Origin: Streptomyces griseomycini
GTDB lineage: Bacteria; Actinomycetota; Actinomycetes; Streptomycetales; Streptomycetaceae
Assembly: GCF_014203535.1 (NCBI RefSeq)
Contig: NZ_JACHJI010000004.1
Location: forward strand, 248,001-312,000
DNA: 64,000 nucleotides
Direction: 5' to 3'
A program made the translations under genes and the position numbers. The notes beneath the pieces were generated by a model that saw only the letters and a list, made by a program, of their open reading frames with translations, was not told where the DNA came from and did not search any database. This document shows, one piece after another, positions 1 through 11,132 of the stretch (its first letter is position 1; each line of letters starts with the position of its first letter).

Positions 1-896
1 ACGCGGTGCAGCTCGGCCATCAGCCGGTCCAGCGCGGCCTCGGCCTCGGTGTCGCCGGGCAGCGTGTCCATGAACGGGCGGTCGATGCGCAGGTAGGGGC
101 TCAGCCGGTCGCCGGACAGCACGGCCGTCGGCACCGGGCGCTCGGCCATGGCGCGCAGCCGGGGCAGCGCCGGGTGGCCGGGCGCGTAGGTCTCCAGCTG
201 CCGGATGTGCTCGGTGTCCGGACGGATGTGGAACCGTTCCTCGGCGAGCACCGCCCGGTCGGCGTCGCCGAGCCGGACGTCGCGCACGGAGGCGACGGTG
301 GTCGGCACCGCGTCGGGGTTGCGCAGCCCCATCAGCAGCAGGTAGTCGCAGCGGTTGGGGTGGAAGCCGTCCTCGGTGTGGAACTCCAGCAGCGTCTCGC
401 TGCCGTGCCCGCTCTGCCGGTCCTCGTCCCCGCGGATCGGCAGGATGTTCTGGATGATCCGCCCCTCCTGGAGGGTCACCCAGCCGAACGGGTCGCCGAG
501 CACCAGGCCGCACAGCGCCAGCCACACCTCCTGCTCGAGGGCCGTGCGGCCGTGGATCGCCTCACGCCAGTGGCCGGGCGTGGGCCCGAGCGCGGCGTCG
601 TCCACCGGGAAGCCGTGCACCAGGCAGGCGGCGCTGCGCTCGCTGCGCCGGTACGACAGCAGGAACGTGCGCAGCCCCGCCGGCAGCAGCTCCTCGGCGG
701 TGAGCGCCCGGTCGTAGAACTCGGGCAGGCTCGGCGCGCCGTACACCTCGGCGAGCTTGGCCGCGGCGGTGCGCAGCTCGGCGACCTCGTCGGAGTCCAG
801 GACGTACGCGGCGGGGACGTCCGGGCCGTCCGGGCCGTCCGGGGTGTGCGCGGCGCCCCGGGGGGACGTGCCGACAGTCGGGTTCGTGGTTGCCAT
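1..896 (-). CDS. VioC-family Fe(II)/2-oxoglutarate amino acid beta-hydroxylase (3' end outside window)
   Basis: This is a clavaminate-synthase-like non-haem iron oxygenase that would hydroxylate a free or tethered amino acid for the adjacent NRPS. About 298 residues are visible; the C-terminus, with the second iron-binding His, lies beyond position 1. The HxE iron motif is at H173-T-E175. Surrounding segments such as PVDDAALGPTP, FGWVTLQEGR and LRNPDAV resemble the arginine hydroxylase VioC more than the asparagine hydroxylase AsnO, as I remember those proteins. The lid segment reads LRIDRPF, where VioC has Asp-x-Asp, so one of the two guanidine-contacting Asp residues seems absent. The ATG follows GAGGACACCGAG, 187 bp after the NRPS2 stop, probably in the same transcript. 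Substrate is uncertain: Arg, an Arg-like residue or Asn. Family confidence is high, substrate confidence low. Confidence 0.85.
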   Translation of the reverse strand, partial: MATTNPTVGTSPRGAAHTPDGPDGPDVPAAYVLDSDEVAELRTAAAKLAEVYGAPSLPEFYDRALTAEELLPAGLRTFLLSYRRSERSAACLVHGFPVDDAALGPTPGHWREAIHGRTALEQEVWLALCGLVLGDPFGWVTLQEGRIIQNILPIRGDEDRQSGHGSETLLEFHTEDGFHPNRCDYLLLMGLRNPDAVPTTVASVRDVRLGDADRAVLAEERFHIRPDTEHIRQLETYAPGHPALPRLRAMAERPVPTAVLSGDRLSPYLRIDRPFMDTLPGDTEAEAALDRLMAELHR

Positions 897-1083
897 CTCG
901 GTGTCCTCACCGGGTCGTGACCGCTCGGGTCGTCCGTCGTTCGGTCCTGTGCGGTCCGCGCCGCTCGGTCGCGGCCGGATCGCGTGGTGGAGCGCACCGG
1001 ACCGGCCGAGCAGGGTCCCGGCCGTGTCGTGGTCCGGCGGTCGTGCGGGGTCGTGCGGTACGGGTGGTCCGGGCGGGGCCGTC

Positions 1084-4000
1084 CTAGCTCCAGTCCTGCG
1101 CGAACCGGTCCAGCTCCTCCTGGTCCAGCGCGATCAGCGGCTCCTGCGGGTCCGCCGCGTCCGCGTCCCCGGCCGGCAGCGGGGCGAGCTCCTTGACCGC
1201 CCCGGCGAGCGCGGCCACGGTCCGGTGCGCGAACACGTCCCGCGGGGCGACGTCCAGGCCCGCCTCGCGCGCCAGGGTGACCAGCTTGATCGAGACGATC
1301 GAGTCGCCGCCGAGGTCGAAGAAGCTGTCGTCGACCCCGACCCGCTCCACGCCGAGGGCCTCGGCGAACAGGGCGCACAGCAACTCCTCGCGCGGGCTGC
1401 CCGGCTCCCGCACGTCCGGCCCGGCGGAGAACTCCGGCGCGGGCAGCGCGCCCGGGTCGAGCTTGCCGCTCGCGGTGACCGGCAGCCGCTCCAGGACGAC
1501 GACCGCGGCGGGCACCATGTGCTCGGGCAGCACCTCGGCGACCCGCCGGCGCAGCAGGGCCGGATCGGGCCGGGCCCCGGCGACCGGGGCGACGTACGCC
1601 ACCAGCAGCCGGTGGCCGGGCCGGTCCTCGCGGACCACCACCACGGCCTGCGCGAGCGCGGGGTCCTCGGCGAGCACGGCCTCGATCTCGCCCGGCTCGA
1701 CGCGGAACCCGCGCACCTTGACCTGCTGGTCGGCCCGGCCCAGGAACTCCAGGTCGCCGCCGGGCCCCCGGCGGGCCAGGTCGCCGGTCCGGTACATGCG
1801 CGCCCCCGGCGGGCCGAACGGGTCGGCGACGAAGCGCTCCGCGGTCAGCGCGGGACGGCCCAGGTAACCGCGCGCCAGGCACGCGCCGGCCACGTACAGC
1901 TCACCGGGCGCCCCCGCCGGGACCGGCCGCAGCGCGCCGTCCAGCAGGTACACGCGGGCCCCGGCGACCGGCTCGCCGAGCGGCGGACGGACCCGGCCGT
2001 CCAGCGGGCGGCTCATCGTCGCCATGACGGTCGCCTCGGTCGGGCCGTAGGCGTTGACCATCCGGCGCCCGGGCGACCAGCGCTCCACCAGGTCGGGCGG
2101 GCAGGCCTCGGCGCCCACCACGAGGGTCACCCCGGGCGGCAGCGCGTCCTCGGGCAGTACGGCCAGCGAGGACGGCGGCAGCAGCAGCGCCGTCACGCCG
2201 CACCGGGCCACCGTGGCCGCCAGCGCCGGACCGGGCAGCAGCTCGTCCGCCGGCGCGGTGACCGCGCACGCCCCGGTCAGCAGCGCGGTCGCCAGCTCCC
2301 ACACCGAGGCGTCGAAGCTCGGCGAGGCGAACAGCAGCACCCGCTCGTCCGCGCGCAGGCCGAGACCGGTGCGCTGCTGGGCGACCAGGGCCGCGATCCC
2401 GAGGTGGGGCACCTGCACGCCCTTGGGACGGCCGGTCGATCCGGAGGTGTAGATCACGTACGCGGTGTGCGCGGGCCTCAGGGGCGCCACCCGGTCCGCG
2501 TCCGTCAGGTCGGCGCCGGAGAGCCCGTCGCCGGCCGGCGACGCGTCGAGGCAGCGGGTCCGCGCCGCGCCCGCCCCGGCGAGCAGCTCCCTCGTGCCGG
2601 ACGTGGTCAGCACCAGGACCGGCCGCGCGTCGCCGACGATGTGCCGCAGCCGCTCCGGCGGATAGCCCGGGTCCAGCGGCAGGTAGGCGGCACCGGCCTT
2701 GAGCACGGCCAGGACCGCGAGCACCGACTCCACCGACTTCGGCAGCGCCACGCCCACGACGTCCTCCGGGCCGACGCCCTCGGCCACCAGCTCCCGCGCC
2801 AGCCGGTTGGCCCGTTCGTTGAGCTCGCCGTACGACAGGGTGCGCGTCCCGTCGGTCACGGCGGCGGCGTCGGGCCGCGCCCGCACCCGCTCCTCGAACA
2901 GGGCGGGGAAAGTGGACGGTTCCGGATGCGCGGGGCCCTCGGCGGCGGCACGCAGCGCGGTCCGCTCCTCGGCGGTGAGCAGGTCCAGCCGGCCCAGCGG
3001 GGCCGAGGGGTCGGCCAGGAAGCCGTCCAGGGCCGCGCGGACCCGGCGGAGCAGGGCGGCGCCCGACTCGGCGGTGAACAGGTCGGCGCGGTAGCTGAGT
3101 TCGAGGCTCAGCCGCTCGCCCGGCACGACCACCAGGTTCAGCGGGTAGTGCGAGGCGCCCGGCACGGGCTCCTCGTCCACCGTCATGCGCAGGCCCGGCA
3201 CCTGCCGCCGGACGGCCTCGCCGTCGAACGGCGCGCTCGCGAAGTCGACGACGGTGTCGAAGAGTTCGCCCATCCCGAGAGCTCGCTGCACCTCGGTCAG
3301 CCCCAGGTGCTGGTAGGGGCGCAGACCGGCCTGCTGCTCCTGCAGGTCGGCCAGCAGCGCGCCGAACGGCCGGGCGGCGTCGAGGCGGACGCGGACCGGG
3401 ACGGTGTTCATCAGCAGGCCCACGATGTCCTCGGAGCCGGGCAGCTCCGCCGGGCGGGCGGCGGTGGTGGCACCGAACACGACGTCGTCGCGGCCCAGCA
3501 GCCCGCCCAGGACGACCGCCCAGGCGCCCTGCACCAGGGTGTTGAGGGTCAGCCCGGCCCGGCGGGCGGCGGCGGTGAGCGCGGCGGTCCGTCCGGCGTC
3601 GACGGTGTGCGTCACCAGGTGCGGCACACCGGCGGTCGCGGCCTCCGCGTCCGGGGCGACCAGCGTGGGCTCCTCGAACCCGGCCAGCGCCCCGGCCCAG
3701 GCCCGGACCGCCGCCGCGTCGTCCTGCCCGCCGAGCCAGCGCACGAAGTCGGTGAACTGCGCCGGTGCCGGGGCCGGGTGGGTGCCGCCGCGGGCGTAGG
3801 CGGCGAACAGGTCGCGGAAGAACAGCGGCAGCGACCAGCCGTCGAGCAGCCCGTGGTGGTGCGACACCACCAGCAGGTGGTCGTCGTCCGCGAACCGGAC
3901 CAGGGTGACCCTCAGCAGCGGTGGCTCGGCCAGGTCGAAGCGCCGCACCCGCTCGTCGGCCAGCAGCTCGGCGACCCGGACCCGACGCTCCTGTTCGCCC

Positions 4001-7000
4001 AGGCCGCCCAGGTCGACCTCGCGCCAGGGCGCCCGGACGTCCTCGTGCACCAGTTGCACCAGGCGGCCCGAGCCGAGCAGCCGGAAGGAGACGCGCAGCG
4101 CGGTGTGCCGGGCCAGGACCGCGTCGCAGGCCGCGCGCAGCACGTCGGGGGAGAGGGCGCCGGTGAGCCGTACGGGCGCCTGGGCGGTGTAGACGTCGAC
4201 GCCGTCCGCGGCCAGCATCGCGTGGAAGTGCATGCCCTGCTGCAGCGGTGTCGGCGGCAGCACCTCGGCGTACGGCCGCTCCAGCGCGTCCAGTTCGGCC
4301 CGCTCCGCCTCGGTGAGGGTGATCGGCGGTCCGGCCGGGGAGGCCGTCCGGGCCGGCCCGGGGCGGGCCTCCCGGGCGGCCCCGGCGAGACGGGCGACGG
4401 TCTTGTGGACGAACACGTCCCGGGCGTTGACCGCGAGCCCGGCCCGGTGCGCGCGGGCGGCGAGTCGCATGGCGACGATGGAGTCGCCGCCGAGGTCGAA
4501 GAAGCTGTCGTCGACGCCGACGCGCTCCCGCCCCAGCACCTCGGCGAACACGTCGTGCAGGATCCGCTCCCGCTCGGTGGACGGCGCCCGGTAGGAGCCC
4601 GCCGCCTCGAACCGCGGCGCGGGCAGGGCCCGCCGGTCCACCTTGCCGTTGGGCGTGAGCGGGAAGGCGTCGACGGTCATCACCAGCGCCGGGACCATGT
4701 ACGCGGGCAGCCGCTCGGCGACGGCCGCGCGCAGGGCCTCGGGACGCGGTCCTGCGCCGGGCACGGGCCGCACGTAGCCCACGATCCGCCGCACGCCGCC
4801 GGCGTCCTCGGACACCGCCGCCACCGCCCGGTCCACCGACGGGTCGGCCGCGAGGGCGGCCTCGACCTCGCCGAGTTCGACGCGGTGCCCGCGGATCTTC
4901 ACCTGGAAGTCCGACCGGCCGCGGTACTCCACCACCCCGTCCGGCCGGCGCAGCCCCAGGTCGCCGGTGCGGTACATGCGCGCACCCGGCCCCCCGAACA
5001 CGTCGGCGACGAACCGCTCGGCGGTCGCCGCCGGGCGGCCCAGGTAACCGCGGGCCACCCCGTCACCGGCGATGTACAGCTCGCCGACCACCCCGTCCGG
5101 GACCGGGCGCAGGAAGGCGTCCAGGACGTAGACGCGCGTGTTGTCGGCCGGGGTGCCGATGGCGGGGCCGGCCTCGGCGCCGCCGTGCCACAGCATGGCG
5201 TCCACGGTGCACTCGGCGGGGCCGTACAGGTTGTAGACCGACAGGTCCGGCACCGCGTGCAGCGCCTCCCACAGGTCGGCGCCCACCTCCTCGCCGCCGA
5301 GCGCCAGGACGCGCACCCGGTGCCCCTCGCCGGACGCCTCGAACACGCCGGCCGCCAGCAGCTGGCGGGCGACCGACGGCGTGGTGTCGACGACGTCGAC
5401 GGCCGCGCGGGCCGCGAGGCCGGCCAGGGCGACGGCGTCCTTGCGGACCTCGTCGCCGACCAGCAGCAGTTCGTGCCCGCCGACCATCCACAGCAGCTGG
5501 CTCCAGGAGGCGTCGAAGCCGAGGGAGTTGGTCAGCGCCGCGCGCAGCGTCCGGCCCCCGGCGCGCCGCTGTTCCGGCTCGAAGAAGTTCGCCCGGTGGC
5601 TGTGGAACATGTTGACCAGGTTGCGGTGCTCGACCGCGACGCCCTTGGGCCGGCCGGTCGAGCCCGAGGTGTGGATCACGTACGCCAGGTGGCCCGGCCG
5701 CAGTGGCTCCGCGCGGTCCGCGTCCGTGAGGTCCGAGGCGTCCCCGGGCAGCGCGGCCCCGTCGGCGCACAGCGTCCGGCCGGGCACTCCCGGCGCGGTC
5801 GCCGCGTCGGTCAGGACCAGGACCGGAGCGGCCTCCGCGCAGATCGCCGCGATGCGCTCGGCCGGGTGGCCGGTGTCGATCGGCAGGTAGCCGGCGCCCG
5901 ACTTCAGCACCGCCAGGATGGCCACCACCGCGTCCACGGTGCGCGGCAGCGCCACGCCGACCAGCAGGCCGGGGCCCGCGCCCTCGGCGACCAGCAGCCG
6001 CGCCAGCCGGTTGGCCTCGGCGTTGAGGGCGGCGAAGGTCAGGCGGGTGGCGCCGTCGCCGACGGCCACCGCGTCCGGAGTGGCCCGGACCTGTTCCTCG
6101 AACACCTGCGGCAGCGTCCGCGGCGGGTGGACCGCGGTCCGTCCGGAGCACGCGCGCAGGAGCTCCTCGCGCTCGGCCGGGAAGCACAACGGCAGCCGTC
6201 CCGCCGGGACGTCGGGCTCCTCGGCGACGTCGCGCAGCAGCCCGCACAGCCGGCGCAGCAGACCGGCCGCGGCGTCGGCGGTGTACACGTCCTCGCGGTG
6301 ATTGAGCTCGAACCGCAGCCGTTCGCCGGGGTGCACGGCGAGACTCAGCGGGTAGTGGGTGCCCTCGAAGGCGTCGTCGACGACGTCCCGCAGCAGCGTC
6401 ACCGCGAGACCGGGCACCTCGGCGCCGCGGACGGCCCCCTCGACGGGGACGTTCTCGAAGGCGACGGTGGTGTCGAACAGTTCCGTCACGCCCGCGGCGC
6501 GGTGGATGTCGGCCAGGCCCAGGTACTCGTGCCGGGCCAGCCCCGTCTGCCCGTCCTGGAGACGGGCGAGCAGTGCCGCCACCGGCTCGGCCGGGTCGAT
6601 CCGCACCCGTGCGGGCACCGTGTTCATCGTCAGGCCCACGATCCGCTCGCTGCCCGGCAGTTCGGGCGGGCGGCCGGCGACCGTGCTGCCGTGGACCACG
6701 TCCTGACGTCCTGTCAGCACCGACAGCAGCAGCGCCCAGGCGCCCTGGACGACGGTGTTCAGGGTGAGCCCGCGGGAGCGCGCGGTCTCCGTCAGCCGCG
6801 CCGTGTCCGCCGGCGACAGCTCCGCGACCGCGCGCCGCTGGGCCCGCACCGGCCCGCCGGGCCCGGCCGGGCCCGCGACCAGCGTCGGCCCGTCCAGGCC
6901 GGCCAGCGCCGACCGCCACGCCCGTTCGGCCTCCTCGCGGTCCTGTGCCGCGAGCCAGCCGAGGTAGTCCCCGAACGGCACCACGGGCTCCAGCGCGTCG

Positions 7001-7542
7001 GCCGAGCCGCCGTCCCGGTAGATCCGGAACAGGTCGGCCAGCAGCAGCGGCAGCGACCAGCCGTCCAGCACGATGTGATGGTTCGTCACCAGCAGGACGT
7101 GCCGTTCGGCGGCGAGCCGGACGAGGGTGAAGCGCAGCAGCGGCGGCCGGGCCGTGTCGAAGCGCCGCGCCCGGTCGTCGGCCAGCAGCCGGGCCAGCCG
7201 CGGCCCCTGCTCGTCCGCACCGAGACCGGAGAGGTCGACCTCCTCCCACGCCGGTTCCGCGGACCGCGCGACGGCCTGGACGGCCTCGCCCGAACGGCGC
7301 CGCAGGAACCCCGCCCGCAGACTCGCGTGCCGGTCGACCAGCGCGACGGTGGCGCGGCGCAGCACCGCCGCGTCGAGCGCGCCGGCCAGCTCCAGGGGCG
7401 TCTGCACGGTGTAGAAGTCGACGGACGGCGCCGCGCCGCCCGCCGGGTCCGCCCCGTCCCCCTCGTCGAACAGGGAGTGGAAGAGCATGCCCTGCTGCAA
7501 CGGGGTCAGCGGCAGCACCGCTTCCAAGGATGTCTGTCTCAC
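1084..7542 (-). CDS. NRPS2, two modules (C-A-T-C-A-T)
   Basis: This 2152-residue synthetase adds two residues to the acyl-peptide. The order is C ([10 protein letters not shown] start, [10 protein letters not shown] catalytic motif), A, T, C ([11 protein letters not shown]), A, T (Ser about 2081). Reading pocket residues by GrsA alignment, the first A domain gives DASDAGLVDK. Acidic residues at positions 278 and 331 resemble arginine-type codes such as DVADVGAIDK, so a basic residue is likely. The second A domain gives DAWLVGAVMK, nearly identical to the NRPS1 code, so a hydrophobic residue. There is no E or TE domain. The C-terminus ends in a short acidic helix (LDQEELDRF), typical of a docking end. 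It starts with GTG overlapping the NRPS1 stop (GTGA), so the two are translationally coupled. Specificities are manual reads. Confidence 0.95.
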   Translation of the reverse strand: MRQTSLEAVLPLTPLQQGMLFHSLFDEGDGADPAGGAAPSVDFYTVQTPLELAGALDAAVLRRATVALVDRHASLRAGFLRRRSGEAVQAVARSAEPAWEEVDLSGLGADEQGPRLARLLADDRARRFDTARPPLLRFTLVRLAAERHVLLVTNHHIVLDGWSLPLLLADLFRIYRDGGSADALEPVVPFGDYLGWLAAQDREEAERAWRSALAGLDGPTLVAGPAGPGGPVRAQRRAVAELSPADTARLTETARSRGLTLNTVVQGAWALLLSVLTGRQDVVHGSTVAGRPPELPGSERIVGLTMNTVPARVRIDPAEPVAALLARLQDGQTGLARHEYLGLADIHRAAGVTELFDTTVAFENVPVEGAVRGAEVPGLAVTLLRDVVDDAFEGTHYPLSLAVHPGERLRFELNHREDVYTADAAAGLLRRLCGLLRDVAEEPDVPAGRLPLCFPAEREELLRACSGRTAVHPPRTLPQVFEEQVRATPDAVAVGDGATRLTFAALNAEANRLARLLVAEGAGPGLLVGVALPRTVDAVVAILAVLKSGAGYLPIDTGHPAERIAAICAEAAPVLVLTDAATAPGVPGRTLCADGAALPGDASDLTDADRAEPLRPGHLAYVIHTSGSTGRPKGVAVEHRNLVNMFHSHRANFFEPEQRRAGGRTLRAALTNSLGFDASWSQLLWMVGGHELLLVGDEVRKDAVALAGLAARAAVDVVDTTPSVARQLLAAGVFEASGEGHRVRVLALGGEEVGADLWEALHAVPDLSVYNLYGPAECTVDAMLWHGGAEAGPAIGTPADNTRVYVLDAFLRPVPDGVVGELYIAGDGVARGYLGRPAATAERFVADVFGGPGARMYRTGDLGLRRPDGVVEYRGRSDFQVKIRGHRVELGEVEAALAADPSVDRAVAAVSEDAGGVRRIVGYVRPVPGAGPRPEALRAAVAERLPAYMVPALVMTVDAFPLTPNGKVDRRALPAPRFEAAGSYRAPSTERERILHDVFAEVLGRERVGVDDSFFDLGGDSIVAMRLAARAHRAGLAVNARDVFVHKTVARLAGAAREARPGPARTASPAGPPITLTEAERAELDALERPYAEVLPPTPLQQGMHFHAMLAADGVDVYTAQAPVRLTGALSPDVLRAACDAVLARHTALRVSFRLLGSGRLVQLVHEDVRAPWREVDLGGLGEQERRVRVAELLADERVRRFDLAEPPLLRVTLVRFADDDHLLVVSHHHGLLDGWSLPLFFRDLFAAYARGGTHPAPAPAQFTDFVRWLGGQDDAAAVRAWAGALAGFEEPTLVAPDAEAATAGVPHLVTHTVDAGRTAALTAAARRAGLTLNTLVQGAWAVVLGGLLGRDDVVFGATTAARPAELPGSEDIVGLLMNTVPVRVRLDAARPFGALLADLQEQQAGLRPYQHLGLTEVQRALGMGELFDTVVDFASAPFDGEAVRRQVPGLRMTVDEEPVPGASHYPLNLVVVPGERLSLELSYRADLFTAESGAALLRRVRAALDGFLADPSAPLGRLDLLTAEERTALRAAAEGPAHPEPSTFPALFEERVRARPDAAAVTDGTRTLSYGELNERANRLARELVAEGVGPEDVVGVALPKSVESVLAVLAVLKAGAAYLPLDPGYPPERLRHIVGDARPVLVLTTSGTRELLAGAGAARTRCLDASPAGDGLSGADLTDADRVAPLRPAHTAYVIYTSGSTGRPKGVQVPHLGIAALVAQQRTGLGLRADERVLLFASPSFDASVWELATALLTGACAVTAPADELLPGPALAATVARCGVTALLLPPSSLAVLPEDALPPGVTLVVGAEACPPDLVERWSPGRRMVNAYGPTEATVMATMSRPLDGRVRPPLGEPVAGARVYLLDGALRPVPAGAPGELYVAGACLARGYLGRPALTAERFVADPFGPPGARMYRTGDLARRGPGGDLEFLGRADQQVKVRGFRVEPGEIEAVLAEDPALAQAVVVVREDRPGHRLLVAYVAPVAGARPDPALLRRRVAEVLPEHMVPAAVVVLERLPVTASGKLDPGALPAPEFSAGPDVREPGSPREELLCALFAEALGVERVGVDDSFFDLGGDSIVSIKLVTLAREAGLDVAPRDVFAHRTVAALAGAVKELAPLPAGDADAADPQEPLIALDQEELDRFAQDWS

Positions 7543-10500
7543 AGTGTCGTCCCCCACTGGGCTTCGAGCTCGTCGAGTTCGTCCGCGTCGAGCCGCACCA
7601 GGCTCTCGGCGCGCGGTGCCGCGGCCTCGGGGCCGGTGTCCCGGGCCACCTCGGCGAGCCGTGCGATGGTCTTGTGACCGAAGATGTCCCTGGCGGTGAG
7701 GGCCAGGCCCGACCGGTGGGCCCGGGCCGCCAGCCGGGTGGCGGTGACGGAGTCGCCGCCGAGGTCGAAGAAGCTGTCGTCGACGCCGACGCGCTCCAGG
7801 CCCAGCACCTCGGCGAACACCTCGTGCAGGATCCGCTCCCGCTCGGTGGACGGCGCCCGGTGGGCGCTCGCCGTCCCGAACCGCGGCTCGGGCAGCGCCC
7901 TGACGTCGACCTTGCCGCCGGGCGTGCGCGGGAAGGCGTCCAGCACCGTCACCGCCGCCGGGACCATGTACGCCGGCAGCCGCTCCCCGGCGTGGGCGCG
8001 CACGGCCACCGGGTCCGGCCGCGTCCCGGCACCGGCCGCCGGCACGACGTACGCCACCAGCTGCCGTGCGCCCGGCCCGGTCCCGCGGGCGACGACCACG
8101 GCCCCGCCGACGCCCGGCGCCCCGGCGAGGACGCCCTCCACCTCGCCGGGCTCGATGCGGAAGCCCCGCACCTTCACCTGGCCGTCGGCGCGGCCCAGGT
8201 AGGCCAGACCGCCGTCGGCCGTCCAGCGGGCCAGGTCGCCGGTGCGGTACATGCGGGTCCCGGGCGGTCCGAACGGGTCGGCGACGAAACGCTCCGCCGT
8301 CGTGCCGGGGCGGGCCAGATAGCCGCGGGCGAGCCCGTCGCCGCTCAGGTAGACCTCGCCGGGGACACCGGGCGGCACCGGACGCAGCGCCGCGTCCAGC
8401 AGCCGGACCCGGGTGCCGGGCACCGGGCGGCCCATCGGCGGCACGGTCCGGCCGGACAGCGGGCCCGTCTGGGTGGCGATGACCGTCGACTCGGTGGGAC
8501 CGTAGGCGTTGACCATGTGCCGGCCGGACGACCAGCGGGCCACCAGCTCCGGCGAGCACGCCTCGGCGCCCACCACCAGGTCGGTGCCCTCGGGCAGCAC
8601 GTCCGCCTCCAGCGCCGCCAGCACCGACGGGGCGAGCAGCAGGCAGGTCACGCCCAGCTCGGCCACCAGCCCGGCCAGCGGGGGTCCGGGCACGAGCCGC
8701 TCGGACGGGGCGACCACGGCGGCGGCGCCGGTGAGCAGGGCCGTCGTCAGCTCCCACACCGACGCGTCGAAGCTCGGCGAGGCGAACTGCAGCACCCGGC
8801 TGCCCGGTCGCAGGCGCAGCCGGTCCCGCTGGTGCCGGACCAGCGGGGCCAGACCGGTGTGCGTGACCACGACGCCCTTGGGACGGCCGGTCGAGCCCGA
8901 GGTGTAGATGACGTACGCCGGGTGCGCGGGGGTGAGCGGCGCCCGGCGGTCCGCGTCGGCCGGGTCGGTGTCGGGCAGGGCGGCGACGGCGGACTCGTCG
9001 TCCACGTACAGCCGCGGCACCCCGGGCGCGAGCGTCGGGTCGTCCGCCCCGCGGGCGGTCAGCACCAGCAGGGGCCGGGTGTCGTCGAGCATCGCGGTCA
9101 GGCGCGCCCGCGGATAGCCGGTGTCGACCGGCAGGTAGGCCGCGCCCGACTTCAGCACCGCCACCACGGCGGTCAGGGCGTCGATGCCGCGCGGCACGGC
9201 CACGGCCACCAGGTCCTCGGGCCCCGCGCCGCGGGCCACGAGCGCCCGGGCCAGCCGGTTGGCGCGGGCGTTGAGCCCGGCGTAGTCCAGGGAGCCGGTG
9301 GGGGAGAGGACCGCGAGGGCCCGCGGGGCACGGCGGACCTGCTCCTCGAACAGGTCGGGGAAGGTCCGCGGCGTCACGCCCCCGGCGCCCTCGCCCGCGG
9401 CGAGCACCGTCGCGCGCTCGGCCCCGGTCAGCACGTCGACCCGGGCCAGCGGGAGGTCCCCGGGGGCGGCCAGGAACCGGGTCAGGAACGCGGTGAACCG
9501 GAGCCGGTGCACCTCCAGTTCGGCGGGGGAGTAGCGGTGGGGATTCGCCTCGAAGGCCACGCGCGCGCCGGTGCCGTCCGGGTGCGGGTGGCAGGTGATG
9601 TTCAGGTCGGTCACCGGCCCGCCGGACAGGGTGGTCAGCTTCGCCTCGCGTCCCGTGAACGCCGTCTCCGAGCCGGCCGGCATGATGTTGACGAGCACGC
9701 CGTACAACTGCTCCCCGCTGCCCAGCAGCTTCAGGTCGCGGCGCAGCTCGTCGTAGGGGTAGCGCTGGTGCGTCAGCAGCTCGCCGAGCCGGCGGGCGAC
9801 CTGCCGGACCAGTGCGGTGCGGCCCTCGGCCGGGCGGACGGCGAGCCGCAGCGGCAGCGTGTTCGACAGCATGCCGGGCGCGTTGCGCGACCGGGCGCCC
9901 AGCCGCGCGGTGACCGGCACGCCGAGCGTCAGGTCCTCGGCCCCCGTCATCCCGTGCAGGTAGGCGGCGACCGCCGCCAGCAGCGCCACCGTCCACGGGG
10001 CGCGGGCCGCCCGCCCGGCCGCGTGCAGCGCCGCCAGCTCGTCGGGGGACAGCTCCGCCGAGGCGGACAGGGCGCTCGGCGCGGCACCCGTGGGCACGCC
10101 GGGGGCGAGGCTCGCGGTCTCGGGACGGTCCGCGAACACGCCGTTCCAGTACCGCCGGTCGGCGGCGTGGTCCTCCGAGGCGCGGTAGTCCGCCTCCTCC
10201 GCGAGCAGCGACCGCAGCGTGTCCAGCGGTTCGCCGGCCGGCTCCGTGCCGGCGGCCAGCGCCTCGTAGTGGGTGGCGATGCGGCGCGAGTGCAGCACCG
10301 ATCCGAACGCGTCGGACAGGACGTGGTGGCTGCGCTGGTACCACAGGTGGTGGTCGGCGCCCACGCGCATCAGCACGTGCGCGGACAGGGCGTCCTTCGT
10401 CAGGTCCAGCGCGGTGGACCGGTCGGCGTCCACCAGCGCCCGCGCCGCGGCGAACGGGTCCGGCTCACCGGTGAGGTCGAGCTCCCGCCAGGTGGAGCAG

Positions 10501-10760
10501 CCCGGCGCCACCGGACGCTGGAACACCCCGTCCGGCCGCTCGACGAACTCCACGTCGAACGTGCCGCTCTCCGCCTCCGACCGGCGGACGGCGCGTCGCA
10601 GCAGCTCCCCGTCCAGCGGACCGCGGACCTCCATGACGGCCACGGTGTTGTAGGCCGGGTTGCCGGGTTCGAGGCCCTGGGCGTGGAAGACCCCCAGCTG
10701 GGCCGCCGTGAGCGGAAGCAGGCCGGGGTCGGCGGGCAGGCCGCCGTCGCGTGGTGTCAT
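7539..10760 (-). CDS. NRPS1, first module (C-A-T)
   Basis: This 1073-residue synthetase is likely the first peptide-building enzyme. The N-terminal C domain (about 10-430) resembles EntF-type/starter C domains ([11 protein letters not shown] start). Its active-site motif is HHVLSDAFG, with Ala where the usual Gly of HHxxxDG sits. It may join the acyl group delivered via the divergent acyl-AMP ligase to the first amino acid. The A domain (about 450-960) has core motifs [11 protein letters not shown] and NAYGPTE; pocket residues read DAWLVGAVIK, implying a hydrophobic residue. The T domain Ser is about residue 1004 in LGGDS. The C-terminus [13 protein letters not shown] looks like a docking helix. 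ATG at 10760 is chosen; a GTG at 10772 is also possible, with GGAAG 12 bases upstream. Confidence 0.94.
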   Translation of the reverse strand: MTPRDGGLPADPGLLPLTAAQLGVFHAQGLEPGNPAYNTVAVMEVRGPLDGELLRRAVRRSEAESGTFDVEFVERPDGVFQRPVAPGCSTWRELDLTGEPDPFAAARALVDADRSTALDLTKDALSAHVLMRVGADHHLWYQRSHHVLSDAFGSVLHSRRIATHYEALAAGTEPAGEPLDTLRSLLAEEADYRASEDHAADRRYWNGVFADRPETASLAPGVPTGAAPSALSASAELSPDELAALHAAGRAARAPWTVALLAAVAAYLHGMTGAEDLTLGVPVTARLGARSRNAPGMLSNTLPLRLAVRPAEGRTALVRQVARRLGELLTHQRYPYDELRRDLKLLGSGEQLYGVLVNIMPAGSETAFTGREAKLTTLSGGPVTDLNITCHPHPDGTGARVAFEANPHRYSPAELEVHRLRFTAFLTRFLAAPGDLPLARVDVLTGAERATVLAAGEGAGGVTPRTFPDLFEEQVRRAPRALAVLSPTGSLDYAGLNARANRLARALVARGAGPEDLVAVAVPRGIDALTAVVAVLKSGAAYLPVDTGYPRARLTAMLDDTRPLLVLTARGADDPTLAPGVPRLYVDDESAVAALPDTDPADADRRAPLTPAHPAYVIYTSGSTGRPKGVVVTHTGLAPLVRHQRDRLRLRPGSRVLQFASPSFDASVWELTTALLTGAAAVVAPSERLVPGPPLAGLVAELGVTCLLLAPSVLAALEADVLPEGTDLVVGAEACSPELVARWSSGRHMVNAYGPTESTVIATQTGPLSGRTVPPMGRPVPGTRVRLLDAALRPVPPGVPGEVYLSGDGLARGYLARPGTTAERFVADPFGPPGTRMYRTGDLARWTADGGLAYLGRADGQVKVRGFRIEPGEVEGVLAGAPGVGGAVVVARGTGPGARQLVAYVVPAAGAGTRPDPVAVRAHAGERLPAYMVPAAVTVLDAFPRTPGGKVDVRALPEPRFGTASAHRAPSTERERILHEVFAEVLGLERVGVDDSFFDLGGDSVTATRLAARAHRSGLALTARDIFGHKTIARLAEVARDTGPEAAAPRAESLVRLDADELDELEAQWGTTL

Positions 10761-10772
10761 CTGGTTCGTCAC

Positions 10773-11132
10773 CGCTCTCGTGGACTTCCGGGGACCGCCG
10801 GGCGCCGCCGGCGGTTCCCTGGGGCTTCCGGAGGACGTCGGCGGACGGTGCGGTGGCCCGCGGGACCGCCCCCGTCGTCCGCGGCGGAGGGCGGGCCGGC
10901 ACCCCGCTCGATGCTGCACGGGCGGTCCGCCGGTCACCAGGCAACCGACCGGCAATCGCTGTTGCTGGTGTAACTGCCGCCGGGCCCGCGCTAGTTACCG
11001 GACCCCTGCCTGGCGCCGCCGCCCGACGGGCACCGAGGCTGGCGGTCACCGGGCGCGGCGCCCGCCCGCGTGCGAGCCGGCCGTGCCGCGGGCATCCCGT
11101 GTCAGCACGACATCCCGGAGAGGACGAGCACG
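10773..11132. promoter_or_regulatory. Divergent intergenic region between NRPS1 and the acyl-AMP ligase
   Basis: No gene is seen in these 360 bp. They must hold promoters for the leftward NRPS1-NRPS2-hydroxylase unit and for the rightward ligase. An inverted repeat GTAACT (10970-10975) and AGTTAC (10993-10998) is the one symmetric element that stands out and could be an operator or overlapping -10 regions. No convincing -35/-10 pair was identified, so the role is inferred from position only. Confidence 0.4.

Noticed and set aside
757-10973. Very long open frames on the plus strand opposite NRPS1 and NRPS2
   Set aside because: They are antisense shadows of GC-rich codons: low-complexity, Arg/Gly/Gln-rich, with no domain, while the minus strand encodes full C, A and T motifs.
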